Part shown: in pieces, positions 23,293-30,653 of the stretch
Numbering within the stretch: position 1 is the stretch's first letter
How the letters are laid out: each line of letters starts with the position of its first letter
Source: Galactobacter sp.
Lineage (GTDB): Bacteria; Actinomycetota; Actinomycetes; Actinomycetales; Micrococcaceae
Assembly: GCF_022712295.1 (NCBI RefSeq)
Contig: NZ_JALAGT010000027.1
Coordinates: forward strand, 1 to 33,321
DNA: 33,321 nucleotides
Reading direction: 5' to 3'
Translations under genes and position numbers: made by a program
Notes under the pieces: model-generated
The model's input: the letters and a program-made list of their open reading frames with translations, nothing else
Databases searched by the model: none
What the model was told of the DNA's origin: nothing

Positions 23293-24294
23293 TCAGAGGG
23301 TGGCGGGCCAAGCGCCGCCCACCCGCTGCAGGAACTCGGCTTCAGACACGATTTCCACGCGCCGCCCCTGCTCCTGAAGAGCCAGCACATGCCGCGCCTT
23401 GCGGGTGAGCCGGCCGGTGGTGATGTCCTCGGCCACGAAGCCGTCCCCCACCACCAGCACGGTCGTGGCCCGCGTGACGCGGTCCGCGGTGCGGGCACCC
23501 ACCGCCGCTGCCCTGCGTTTGGCCTCGGGACGCGAGATGCCGAGGTCTCCTGTGAAGACGACCGTCTCCCCGAACAGGGGGTTGGACGGGTCGGCATCCG
23601 CGGCGGGTTCCAGGTTCTTCCCCTCCGTGGGCCACGGTGTACCCGGCTGCTTCGGCAACGTATGTCCGGAGACCCTCCACCCCTCGGCGTCGCGGACCTC
23701 CCTGCACCAGGGGTCCCCGGGATTCCACGAGTTCAGGTGCCCCTTCTCCACGCCCAAAGCCTCCGCTGCGACCAGGATGGAGGAGTCACCCGAGCGCGCA
23801 GTCACATCGATGCCGATATGGGCGCAGGCCAGCGCATCCGCCAGCGGATCGTGATGATCCTCCAGATCGAATCCGGCCGCAGCGGCCGCGAACGGCAGCG
23901 AGTACGACGCCAACGTGTAGGTCTTCCGCGCCAGTTTCACCGTGCACACGGAATCCACCGCGGACACCGAGGCCCCGGACACCTGTAGCCCGGCCTGGAT
24001 CACGCCGGTGTCGAAGGCGGCGTTGTGCGCCACGAACACGTCGTCTCCCAGGAACGCCTGCAACTGCGGGTAGACCTCCGCGAAGCGCGGGGCCGCCTCC
24101 ACATCCTCAGGATGGATCCCGTGGATCTGCACGTTGCGTGCATCGAAGTGGTCATACCCTTGCGGCGGCTTGATGAGCCAGCGAGCCGTCTCCGCGACGG
24201 CGCCATCCCGCACGCGGACCAGCCCAACGGCACATGCTGAGCCACGGAATCCGTTGGCGGTCTCGAAATCGACCGCGGTGAAATCGATGCCCAC
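23293..24294 (-). CDS. DEDDh 3'-5' exonuclease (DnaQ-like) fused to a BRCT domain
   Basis: A 333-residue protein. Residues 1 to about 165 are a DnaQ/epsilon-type exonuclease with all catalytic positions: Asp9 and Glu11 in AVDFETANG, Asp95 in AHNAAFDTGV, and His148/Asp153 in HHDPLADALACA. Residues about 240-330 form a BRCT domain (LFGETVVFTGDLGISRPEAKRRAAAVGARTADRV in part, then TTVLVVGD), resembling those of NAD-dependent DNA ligase. A role in DNA repair or in trimming at damaged ends is likely; the partner is unknown. GTG 24294 lies 5 nt after the rdgB stop, so it is the last gene of the clpS-to-exonuclease run. No strong ribosome binding site is seen, which is consistent with coupling to rdgB. 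Confidence 0.88.
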   Translation of the reverse strand: MGIDFTAVDFETANGFRGSACAVGLVRVRDGAVAETARWLIKPPQGYDHFDARNVQIHGIHPEDVEAAPRFAEVYPQLQAFLGDDVFVAHNAAFDTGVIQAGLQVSGASVSAVDSVCTVKLARKTYTLASYSLPFAAAAAGFDLEDHHDPLADALACAHIGIDVTARSGDSSILVAAEALGVEKGHLNSWNPGDPWCREVRDAEGWRVSGHTLPKQPGTPWPTEGKNLEPAADADPSNPLFGETVVFTGDLGISRPEAKRRAAAVGARTADRVTRATTVLVVGDGFVAEDITTGRLTRKARHVLALQEQGRRVEIVSEAEFLQRVGGAWPATL

Positions 24295-24299
24295 GTGGC

Positions 24300-24944
24300 T
24301 CAGAGCCGCCCGGCGAGAACCCGTGTCAGTTCGGGTAGCAGCGCGCGCATGGCCTGCCCGCGGTGACTGATCGCGTTCTTCTCTTCCGGCTCCAGCTCGG
24401 CGCAGCTGCGGCTCTCCCCTGCGGGAACCAGGATCGGGTCGTAGCCGAAGCCGTTGACGCCACGCGGCTCGAAGGCCAAGGTCCCGGCCAGCCGGCCGAA
24501 GCGCACCAGCTCCTCACCGCCGCTAGGCAGCTCGCCGGGCACGGCGAGCGCGGCAGCGCACACGAACGCCGCACCGCGGTGTTCCGGCGCCTCGACGTCG
24601 GCCAGCTGTGCAAGCAGCAGGTCCAGGTTGGCCCGGTCGTCGCCGTGGCGGCCACACCAGCGTGCGGAGAGGAATCCGGGTGCGCCGCCCAGGACATCCA
24701 CGGCGAGGCCGGAGTCGTCCGCCACTGCCACGAGGCCGGTGGCCGCCGCGACCGCGCGCGCCTTCAGCAGCGCGTTCTCCTCGAACGTCACGCCGGTCTC
24801 ACGCACGTCCGGGGCGGAAACCTCGGCGGCGGAGACCACCTGCGTGTCCACGTCCAGGCCGGTCACGGCACCACGCAGAAGGTCCCGCAGTTCCCGTACC
24901 TTGCCCTGGTTGTGGGTGGCGAGCACCAGAACGGGATCACTCAT
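24300..24944 (-). CDS. rdgB: non-canonical purine NTP pyrophosphatase (RdgB/HAM1)
   Basis: Hydrolyses ITP, dITP and XTP to monophosphates, keeping deaminated purines out of DNA and RNA. It has 214 residues with ATHNQGKVRELRDLL (9-23), the substrate-binding VADDSGLAVDVLGGAPG (74-90, with the Asp76/Asp77 metal site), FGYDPIL and AISHRGQAMRAL. The start ATG 24944 overlaps the rph stop by one base (TGATG), so translation is coupled. A longer frame to 25328 lies inside rph and is only a shadow. rph-rdgB adjacency is widespread in actinobacteria. Confidence 0.96.
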   Translation of the reverse strand: MSDPVLVLATHNQGKVRELRDLLRGAVTGLDVDTQVVSAAEVSAPDVRETGVTFEENALLKARAVAAATGLVAVADDSGLAVDVLGGAPGFLSARWCGRHGDDRANLDLLLAQLADVEAPEHRGAAFVCAAALAVPGELPSGGEELVRFGRLAGTLAFEPRGVNGFGYDPILVPAGESRSCAELEPEEKNAISHRGQAMRALLPELTRVLAGRL

Positions 24945-25687
24945 CAGAGGTCCTCGGCCAAGGTGGCGGCCTGCAGCGAGGCCAGCTCGGCGTTGCCTGC
25001 CACCGCGAGGTCCAACAGCGAGTCCAGCTCGGAGCGGTCGAACGGGGCGCCCTCGGCCGTGCCCTGGACCTCCACGAAGCCGCCGGAGCCGGTGACCACC
25101 ACGTTCATGTCCGTCTCGGCCCGGGAGTCCTCCTCGTAGGGCAGATCCAGCATCGGCGTGCCGTCGACGATGCCGACGGAGATCGCGGACACGGAGTCTG
25201 TGAGCACCTTCTTGGTCTTGGGGATGATGCGCTGCTCCTTGGCCCAGGAGATGGCGTCGGCGAGTGCCACGTAGGCACCGGTGATGGACGCTGTACGGGT
25301 TCCGCCGTCGGCCTGGATGACGTCGCAATCGAGCACGATGGTGTTCTCGCCGAGGGCCGAGGTGTCGATGATGGCGCGCAGCGAACGGCCGATCAGTCGG
25401 GAGATCTCATGCGTGCGCCCGCCGAGCTTGCCCTTCACGGACTCTCGGGTGTTACGGGTGTTGGTGGCGCGCGGGAGCATCGAGTACTCGGCGGTGACCC
25501 AGCCGGTGCCCTGCCCCTTCAGCCAGCGCGGCACACCTTCGGTGAAGGATGCAGTGCACAGCACGCGGGTGTTGCCGAACTCGATCAGCGCGGACCCTTC
25601 CGCCTGCTTGGACCACCCCCGCTTGATACTCACGGGACGAAGTTGGTTCAGGGCACGCCCGTCTGCACGGGTTGAAGGGTTGGTCAT
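24944..25687 (-). CDS. rph: ribonuclease PH
   Basis: A phosphorolytic 3'-5' exoribonuclease that trims the 3' ends of tRNA precursors and other RNAs. It is full length at 247 residues. N-terminal RADGRALNQLRPVSI, GRTHEISRLIGRSLR, DCDVIQADGGTRTASITGAYVAL (phosphate-binding Arg in GGTRTA), and DLPYEEDSRAETDMNVV with the active-site acidic residues are the family landmarks. ATG 25687 overlaps the stop of the preceding metallohydrolase gene by 4 nt (ATGA). It precedes rdgB in a tight minus-strand operon. Confidence 0.97.
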   Translation of the reverse strand: MTNPSTRADGRALNQLRPVSIKRGWSKQAEGSALIEFGNTRVLCTASFTEGVPRWLKGQGTGWVTAEYSMLPRATNTRNTRESVKGKLGGRTHEISRLIGRSLRAIIDTSALGENTIVLDCDVIQADGGTRTASITGAYVALADAISWAKEQRIIPKTKKVLTDSVSAISVGIVDGTPMLDLPYEEDSRAETDMNVVVTGSGGFVEVQGTAEGAPFDRSELDSLLDLAVAGNAELASLQAATLAEDL

Positions 25688-26604
25688 GCCCCCATGGTAT
25701 CCGTGCGCCGCGGTTCCACGGACGCTCCCGACTCCTTCAACGCCTTGGCGAGGGACTCAGGTATACGGATCATGGTGTCGGTGCTCGGACCGGAGAGGCG
25801 TCGTCCCGAGGAGACGCCGTAGGTGACACCGGAAACGGCCACCGCGGTCTCTCCCTCGTATTCTTCCTTGGCCTCTGCGAGGACGATCTCGGCATCCGTC
25901 CAGACGGGCAGGTGCGTGAGCAGCAGCCTCATGACCCCGGCCTCTCTGGCCGCATGACCTGCACGCTTGCCGGTGAGGTGAACGCCTTCGATGGCGTCAT
26001 CTCGACCCTCCTGGTTCGCGGCCTCGCACAGGAACAGGTCAGCACCGGTGGCCGCTTCGACCAGTCCGGGGCAGGAATCCGTGTCACCGGAGTAGGTGAG
26101 GACCGACGTCTCGGGCTCGCCGTCGATCACTTCGGTGGCCGCCACCCGCAGGGCGTAGGCCTCCTTGACGGGGTGCCTCACCGGGTAGGGCGTCACGGTG
26201 AACGGACCCACCTTGATGGGGCTGCCGACCACGAGGTCGCGGAAGTCGAAGTCCTCGTGCATCCCCGGATCTCGGGGCAGCTCGTAGGCATCCGCCATGC
26301 GGTTCGCGGTGTCGGTCGGTCCATAGACCAGCACCCGTTCCCGGCCCCAGCCGTAGGGATCCCAATGCACCGCGACGTGGAGGCCGCACAGGTCCATGCA
26401 GTGGTCCGGGTGTAGATGCGAGATGAAGATCGCGTCGATGTCCTTCAGGTCCATGTAGCGCTGCAGCACGCCGAGCGACCCCGAGCCGAGATCCAACAGC
26501 ACACGCCACGGACGCGTCCCGTCGTGAGCGGTGAGCAGGTAACAGGATGCGGGCGCCCCCGGCCCCGGGAAGGAGCCTGTGGCGCCGATGACGGTGAGTT
26601 TCAC
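25684..26604 (-). CDS. MBL-fold metallohydrolase, Rv1339-type (probable cyclic-nucleotide phosphodiesterase)
   Basis: A 306-residue metallo-beta-lactamase-fold protein. The metal site HxHxDH is SHLHPDHCMDL (His63, His65, Asp67, His68). PYPVRHPVKEAYALRV, LTYSGDTDSCPGL, LFLCEAANQEG and LLLTHLPVW supply the remaining ligands, in an RNase Z-like arrangement. The order murI - this gene - rph - rdgB is the same as Mycobacterium tuberculosis Rv1338-Rv1341, where Rv1339 has been reported as an atypical class II cAMP phosphodiesterase. Orthology rests on that synteny and on fold. An RNase Z-like nuclease role is the alternative. The start is GTG 26604, with GGAGAG about 5 nt upstream. A TATCCT -10 box in the 82-nt gap before it suggests a promoter separate from murI. 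Confidence 0.88.
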   Translation of the reverse strand: MKLTVIGATGSFPGPGAPASCYLLTAHDGTRPWRVLLDLGSGSLGVLQRYMDLKDIDAIFISHLHPDHCMDLCGLHVAVHWDPYGWGRERVLVYGPTDTANRMADAYELPRDPGMHEDFDFRDLVVGSPIKVGPFTVTPYPVRHPVKEAYALRVAATEVIDGEPETSVLTYSGDTDSCPGLVEAATGADLFLCEAANQEGRDDAIEGVHLTGKRAGHAAREAGVMRLLLTHLPVWTDAEIVLAEAKEEYEGETAVAVSGVTYGVSSGRRLSGPSTDTMIRIPESLAKALKESGASVEPRRTDTMGA

Positions 26605-26635
26605 TCGATCTCTCCGGTGGACGACAACTGTTGTG

Positions 26636-26641
26636 AGGATA
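26636..26641 (-). promoter_or_regulatory. candidate internal -10 element before the metallohydrolase gene
   Basis: TATCCT on the minus strand fits TANNNT and would start an mRNA with a leader of about 25 nt holding the GGAGAG site. The palindrome ACAAC-T-GTTGT (26624-26634) lies at the predicted start point. Confidence 0.35.
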
Positions 26642-26686
26642 CTGCGTCATCGCCCACCTCGCCGCGACTGTGTCCAACCCCACGCA

Positions 26687-27637
26687 TCACGGCGTTCGGT
26701 TCCCACCCGTCGATGCCCCTGCTGAATGCCCCTCCCTGGCCCGCCGCAGCATCTCCTCAGTGATCTTGGCCATGACTCCTGTGGGGTATTGCTGCGCAAT
26801 CGAGTCCACGTGTTCCACCTGCCGAACCTCGGGCCCCAGGAACCGCCGCGCCAGCTTCCCGAAGTCCTCGGCATCCCCAGTGGCCATGAAGTGATGGTCC
26901 CCGTCCTCGACCGAAGGCGTCTCCAACCCGGACCTGGCCAGCGAACGGTAGACGTCCTTGGCTGTCTCCTCGGCGGAGGACACCAGCGTGACTCCCTCGC
27001 CCATGACCAGCGAGAGCACACCGGTCAGCAACGGATAGTGGGTGCATCCGAGCACCAGCGTGTCCACCCCGGCCGCCTTCAACGGAGCCAAGTACTCCTC
27101 GGCCGTGGCGATCAACTCCGGACCTGACGTGATGCCCCGCTCCACGAATTCCACGAATCGTGGGCAGGCGGCAGACGTGAGTTGAAGTTGAGGCGCGGCT
27201 GCGAAGGCGTCGTCGTAGGCCCTGGAGCCCACCGTTGCCTGCGTCCCGATCACCCCGATCCGACCATTGCGTGTGGCGGCGACGGCGCGGCGCACGGCCG
27301 GCTGGATCACCTCAACCACCGGAATCCCGTACCGGGTGGTGTAGCGCTCGCGGGCGTCATGCAACACGGCCGCCGAGGCGGAATTGCACGCGATCACCAG
27401 CAGCTTGACTCCGGCATCGACGAGTTCGTCCATGATGCCCAAGGCATTGGCCCTGACCGTGGCCAGTGGCAAGGGCCCGTACGGGCCACGACCGGTGTCG
27501 CCGACGTACTGCGTGGACTCGTGAGGCAACTGATCTATCACGGCCCGGGCCACGGTGAGGCCACCCACACCGGAGTCGAAGATCCCGATCGGCGCGGTGT
27601 TGACGGGGCGCTCGACGTGCCCTCGGAAGCAAGTCAT
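26687..27637 (-). CDS. murI: glutamate racemase
   Basis: Makes D-glutamate for peptidoglycan by a two-base cysteine mechanism. It has 316 residues. Landmarks are GIFDSGVGGLTVAR (18-31, with Asp21 and Ser22), YVGDTGRGPYG, the first catalytic Cys84 in VIACNSASAAVL, and the second, Cys198 with His200, in LVLGCTHYPLL. ATG 27637 overlaps the stop of the DUF2017 gene by one base (TGATG) and has GAAGAGG about 5 nt upstream. An extension to 27682 inside DUF2017 is unlikely. The C-terminus carries a short, poorly conserved tail rich in Gly, Arg and Ser. Confidence 0.95.
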   Translation of the reverse strand: MTCFRGHVERPVNTAPIGIFDSGVGGLTVARAVIDQLPHESTQYVGDTGRGPYGPLPLATVRANALGIMDELVDAGVKLLVIACNSASAAVLHDARERYTTRYGIPVVEVIQPAVRRAVAATRNGRIGVIGTQATVGSRAYDDAFAAAPQLQLTSAACPRFVEFVERGITSGPELIATAEEYLAPLKAAGVDTLVLGCTHYPLLTGVLSLVMGEGVTLVSSAEETAKDVYRSLARSGLETPSVEDGDHHFMATGDAEDFGKLARRFLGPEVRQVEHVDSIAQQYPTGVMAKITEEMLRRAREGHSAGASTGGNRTP

Positions 27638-28272
27638 CAGCGCCTCTTCAACAATGCGGTCATCAGCGACTCCTGGAGCCACGACACGAACGAGTACAAC
27701 ATCGCCATGAAATGCTCCACATCATCGACGTCCCGGTTCTTGGACGGCCTCGCTTCGGCCAGCCGAGCCACGCGTTCCGAATCCGCCTCGTCCTCGATCC
27801 CCAAGCGCTGGGACAGGACCAATCGGATATCGTTCAGCGCCGCACCGAAACGGTGTGCGTCCGCCTCCGGTACACGCAGGGGATGATGCCGCAACAATTC
27901 GATGGCCTCCTGCAGCGCGGCACGTTTCGACGCCACCACCTGCGGCTCCAACATCGCCCTCAAGCGCGCCTCGTCCTCGGGATCCTGCTCGCTGACGGGT
28001 GGCAACAAACGCGCCAGAGCCGGATCCTCCGGTGGTTCCAACGACTCCACCCCCGGCGCGGCCTCGGGGTCGCTGAGTCCCAGTTCCTCCCACCACGAGG
28101 TGGCGGAGTCATCGTCTTGTGCCGCGTCGCGGGGCGTTTCGGAGGAACCCTCACCCGAACGAGTCTCCAGCAGATGGAGAACATCACGCGCCAGCGTGAT
28201 CACGAGCCGTGCCTCGTCCTCCTCGAGCTGCGCAACATAGGCGCCCCCGATGTGTTTGAAAGCCCGGGCCAT
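27637..28272 (-). CDS. DUF2017 family protein (AosR homologue), cysteine-free
   Basis: A 211-residue acidic, mostly helical protein of a family (DUF2017) found almost only in actinobacteria next to clpS. The N-terminal MARAFKHIGGAYVAQLEEDEARLV and the C-terminal helix VEHFMAMLYSFVSWLQESLMTALL are typical; the middle (about 38-100) is acidic and probably disordered. The M. tuberculosis homologue Rv1332 (AosR) is described as a redox-sensing regulator of the mec-cysO-cysM cysteine genes through a cysteine pair. This protein contains no cysteine at all, and mec-cysO-cysM are absent between it and murI. Sensing of that kind is therefore not possible here, and the role is open. ATG 28272 directly abuts the clpS stop. 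Confidence 0.9.
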   Translation of the reverse strand: MARAFKHIGGAYVAQLEEDEARLVITLARDVLHLLETRSGEGSSETPRDAAQDDDSATSWWEELGLSDPEAAPGVESLEPPEDPALARLLPPVSEQDPEDEARLRAMLEPQVVASKRAALQEAIELLRHHPLRVPEADAHRFGAALNDIRLVLSQRLGIEDEADSERVARLAEARPSKNRDVDDVEHFMAMLYSFVSWLQESLMTALLKRR

Positions 28273-28584
28273 TCAGGACTCCTGCCGCAAGGTGGCCTGC
28301 AAACCGTAGCCGTGCATGGCCACCAGATCCGCCTCGATCCGCTCACGCGACCCCGAAGCCACCACGGCCTTGCCCTCGTGGTGCACCTGCAGCATCAACT
28401 CCTCCGCACGCGGCGCGGAGTATCCGAAATAACTGCGGAAGATGTAGGCCACGTAGCTCATGAGATTGACCGGGTCGTCCCACACCAACAGCTCATAGGG
28501 GCGATCCAGTCTGGTCTCCAGCGCCGTGTCCTCTACCGGAGACTCCACCGGTGCGGCCACCGGCGCCATGTTCACGGTGGTCAT
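28273..28584 (-). CDS. clpS: ATP-dependent Clp protease adaptor ClpS
   Basis: A 103-residue adaptor that delivers N-degron substrates to the Clp unfoldase. The core is YELLVWDDPVNLMSYVAYIFRSYFG (the actinobacterial form of the NDDxxTxMxxV segment), then EELMLQVHHEGKAVVASGSRERIEADL, whose VHxxG part helps form the N-end residue pocket. An unstructured N-terminal tail of about 28 residues precedes it, as usual. ATG 28584 was chosen because TAGACT lies exactly 7 nt before it; GGAG is also present but only 3 nt away. A longer frame to 28746 would cross the divergent pncB start. It is the first gene of the run clpS-DUF2017-murI. Confidence 0.94.
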   Translation of the reverse strand: MTTVNMAPVAAPVESPVEDTALETRLDRPYELLVWDDPVNLMSYVAYIFRSYFGYSAPRAEELMLQVHHEGKAVVASGSRERIEADLVAMHGYGLQATLRQES

Positions 28585-28591
28585 ACGCTCC

Positions 28592-28597
28592 AGTCTA
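28592..28597 (-). promoter_or_regulatory. candidate -10 element (TAGACT) of the clpS operon
   Basis: TAGACT on the minus strand ends 7 nt before the clpS ATG, giving a predicted leaderless or near-leaderless transcript. The divergent pncB start is about 130 nt away. Confidence 0.45.
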
Positions 28598-28727
28598 GAA
28601 CGCCTCCCCGTCCCGTGCAGACATTCATGCTGGTCTCGCTGCCCCCGGCCGCCGCGTAGTCTTGACCCCGGGAAACCACGTGTCTCCCCATCACCGGATC
28701 CGTCGTGAACCTCATCAGGAGTGCCAC

Positions 28728-30032
28728 GTGTCGCCTGCGACCTCACTGCTCACCGACCACTACGAGTTGACCATGGTGGAGGCCGCGCTTGCCGCAGGCA
28801 CTGCCCATCGTCGCAGCGTGTTCGAACTCTTCGCGCGTCGTCTGCCTGCAGGCCGGCGCTATGGATTGGTCGGCGGAACCGGAAGGATTCTCGAAGGCCT
28901 GGCCGACTTCCGGTTCGGCTCCGACGAGATCGACTACCTGGCCAGCCGTGAGGTCGTGAACGAGGCGACCTTGGAGTGGCTGTCTGACTTCCGCTTCTCC
29001 GGGTCCATCACCGGATACGCCGAGGGCGAGGTCTACTTCCCCGGTTCACCGCTGCTGCAGGTGGAATCAACCTTTGCCGAAGCCGTGGTTCTGGAGACCT
29101 ATCTGCTCTCCGTGCTCAACTTCGACTCGGCCGTGGCTTCAGCAGCATCACGCATGGTGGCCTCGGCGGAGGGACGCCCCTGCATCGAGATGGGGTCACG
29201 CCGGACCCATGAGGAGGGTGCCGTGGCCGCGGCCCGCGCCGCGATCATCGCAGGCTTCGCCTCCACCTCCAACCTCGAGGCCGGCCGCCGTTACGGACTC
29301 GCCACCGGTGGTACTGCCGCGCATTCCTTCACCTTGCTACACGATTCGGAACGTGAGGCCTTCCAGGCGCAGGTGGACACTCTGGGGGCAGACACCACCT
29401 TGCTGGTGGACACCTACGACGTGGAACGGGGCGTGCGCACCGCCGTGGACGTGGCCGGCCCCGGCCTCGGAGCCGTCCGCATCGATTCCGGCGACCTCGT
29501 TGACCAGGCCCGCTGGGTCCGCCGCCTCCTGGACGACCTCGGCAATACCGACACCGGCATCGTGGTGACCTCCGACCTGGACGAATACGCCATCGCCTCA
29601 TTGCGTTCGGCCCCCGTGGACACCTACGGCGTCGGTACCAAGCTCGTCACCGGGTCCGGCCACCCCACGGCAGGCATGGTCTACAAGCTCGTGGCCCGGG
29701 AGGGGGCCGACGGCGGGTGGAAGGACGTCGCCAAACGCGCCCCAGGGAAGGGCAGCGTCGGAGGCCGCAAGGCGGCCTTCCGACGACTCAATGAGCGCGG
29801 CCGCGCCACGGCCGAACTGATCGGTGTGGACGGTTCCCGGCCCCCCGCCGGAGTGGAGGCCCGCGACCTGCTTGTACCGCTCGTCGTGGACGGCGACGTG
29901 CAGCCTGGCTTCACCGGCGTCGAGGGCGTGACACGGGCGATTGCCCGGCGTGAGGCCTCCATCGGCGAACTCCCCGGTTCCGGCAAGCAGATGCTCGCAG
30001 GAGATCCCGTCATCCCCACCGAGTACCTCTGA
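28728..30032 (+). CDS. pncB: nicotinate phosphoribosyltransferase
   Basis: Joins nicotinate to PRPP to give nicotinate mononucleotide, the entry step of NAD salvage. It has 434 residues. The N-terminal LLTDHYELTMVEAAL, GSRRTHEEGAV, the phospho-histidine segment GTAAHSF (195-201, His199), RIDSGDL (251-257) and GVGTKLVTG are NAPRTase signatures. GTG 28728 has a perfect AGGAG (28717-28721) 6 nt upstream; the frame is open to 28662 but has no start support there. The pncA gene follows after 11 nt, so the pair converts nicotinamide to NaMN. It diverges from clpS, as in other actinobacteria. Confidence 0.96.
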   Translation: MSPATSLLTDHYELTMVEAALAAGTAHRRSVFELFARRLPAGRRYGLVGGTGRILEGLADFRFGSDEIDYLASREVVNEATLEWLSDFRFSGSITGYAEGEVYFPGSPLLQVESTFAEAVVLETYLLSVLNFDSAVASAASRMVASAEGRPCIEMGSRRTHEEGAVAAARAAIIAGFASTSNLEAGRRYGLATGGTAAHSFTLLHDSEREAFQAQVDTLGADTTLLVDTYDVERGVRTAVDVAGPGLGAVRIDSGDLVDQARWVRRLLDDLGNTDTGIVVTSDLDEYAIASLRSAPVDTYGVGTKLVTGSGHPTAGMVYKLVAREGADGGWKDVAKRAPGKGSVGGRKAAFRRLNERGRATAELIGVDGSRPPAGVEARDLLVPLVVDGDVQPGFTGVEGVTRAIARREASIGELPGSGKQMLAGDPVIPTEYL

Positions 30033-30043
30033 GGAGCACCTTC

Positions 30044-30652
30044 ATGGCAGGCGCACTGATCATCGTCGACGTCCAGAACGACTTCTGCGAGGGAGGCGCC
30101 ATGGGCGTCTCCGGCGGCGCAGCCGTTGCCGGCGCGGTGGCGGATCTCGTCACGGACGGGGCCACCTTCGACCTGGTGTTGGCCACGCAGGACTGGCACA
30201 TCGACCCGGGGACGCACTTCTCCGAGACACCGGACTTCGTCGATTCCTGGCCGGTGCACTGCGTGGCAGGCACCTCGGGTGCCCAGCTGCACCCAGCCTT
30301 GACCCCGGCGTCCGAACGCATCGACGCCTACGTACGCAAGGGTCGCTACGAGGCCGCGTACTCGGGGTTCGAGGGTCGCGTCATCTCGGGTGACGAGGCC
30401 TCGGCACCCGAACCCGGCCCGTCGGACACCGTACCCGGTACGCCGCTTGCGGCGTGGCTGCGCGAACGCGGCGTCACCGACGTGACCGTGGTGGGCATCG
30501 CGACGGATTTCTGTGTCCGAGCGACCGCCCTCGATGCCGTGAGGGAGGGCTTCGACACCACAGCGCTGCGAGAGCTCACTGCCGCGGTCCATCCGGAGAA
30601 CACGCCGGCCGTGCTTGAAGAACTGGCTGCCGCCGGCGTTCGGATCGCCTGA
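30044..30652 (+). CDS. pncA: nicotinamidase
   Basis: Deamidates nicotinamide to nicotinate, the substrate of the pncB product made just upstream. It is an isochorismatase-fold protein of 202 residues. The catalytic triad is Asp9 (VDVQNDF), Lys99 (RKGRYEAAYSGF) and Cys157 (ATDFCVRATALDA), and the metal ligands are Asp50, His52, His58 and His72. The spacing matches M. tuberculosis PncA with an offset of about one for the metal site. An insertion of about 18 residues (around 114-133, rich in Ser, Pro and Glu) separates Lys99 from the C-terminal half. AGGAG lies about 8 nt before ATG 30044. It ends 1 nt before the convergent helicase gene. Confidence 0.96.
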   Translation: MAGALIIVDVQNDFCEGGAMGVSGGAAVAGAVADLVTDGATFDLVLATQDWHIDPGTHFSETPDFVDSWPVHCVAGTSGAQLHPALTPASERIDAYVRKGRYEAAYSGFEGRVISGDEASAPEPGPSDTVPGTPLAAWLRERGVTDVTVVGIATDFCVRATALDAVREGFDTTALRELTAAVHPENTPAVLEELAAAGVRIA

Positions 30653-30653
30653 A

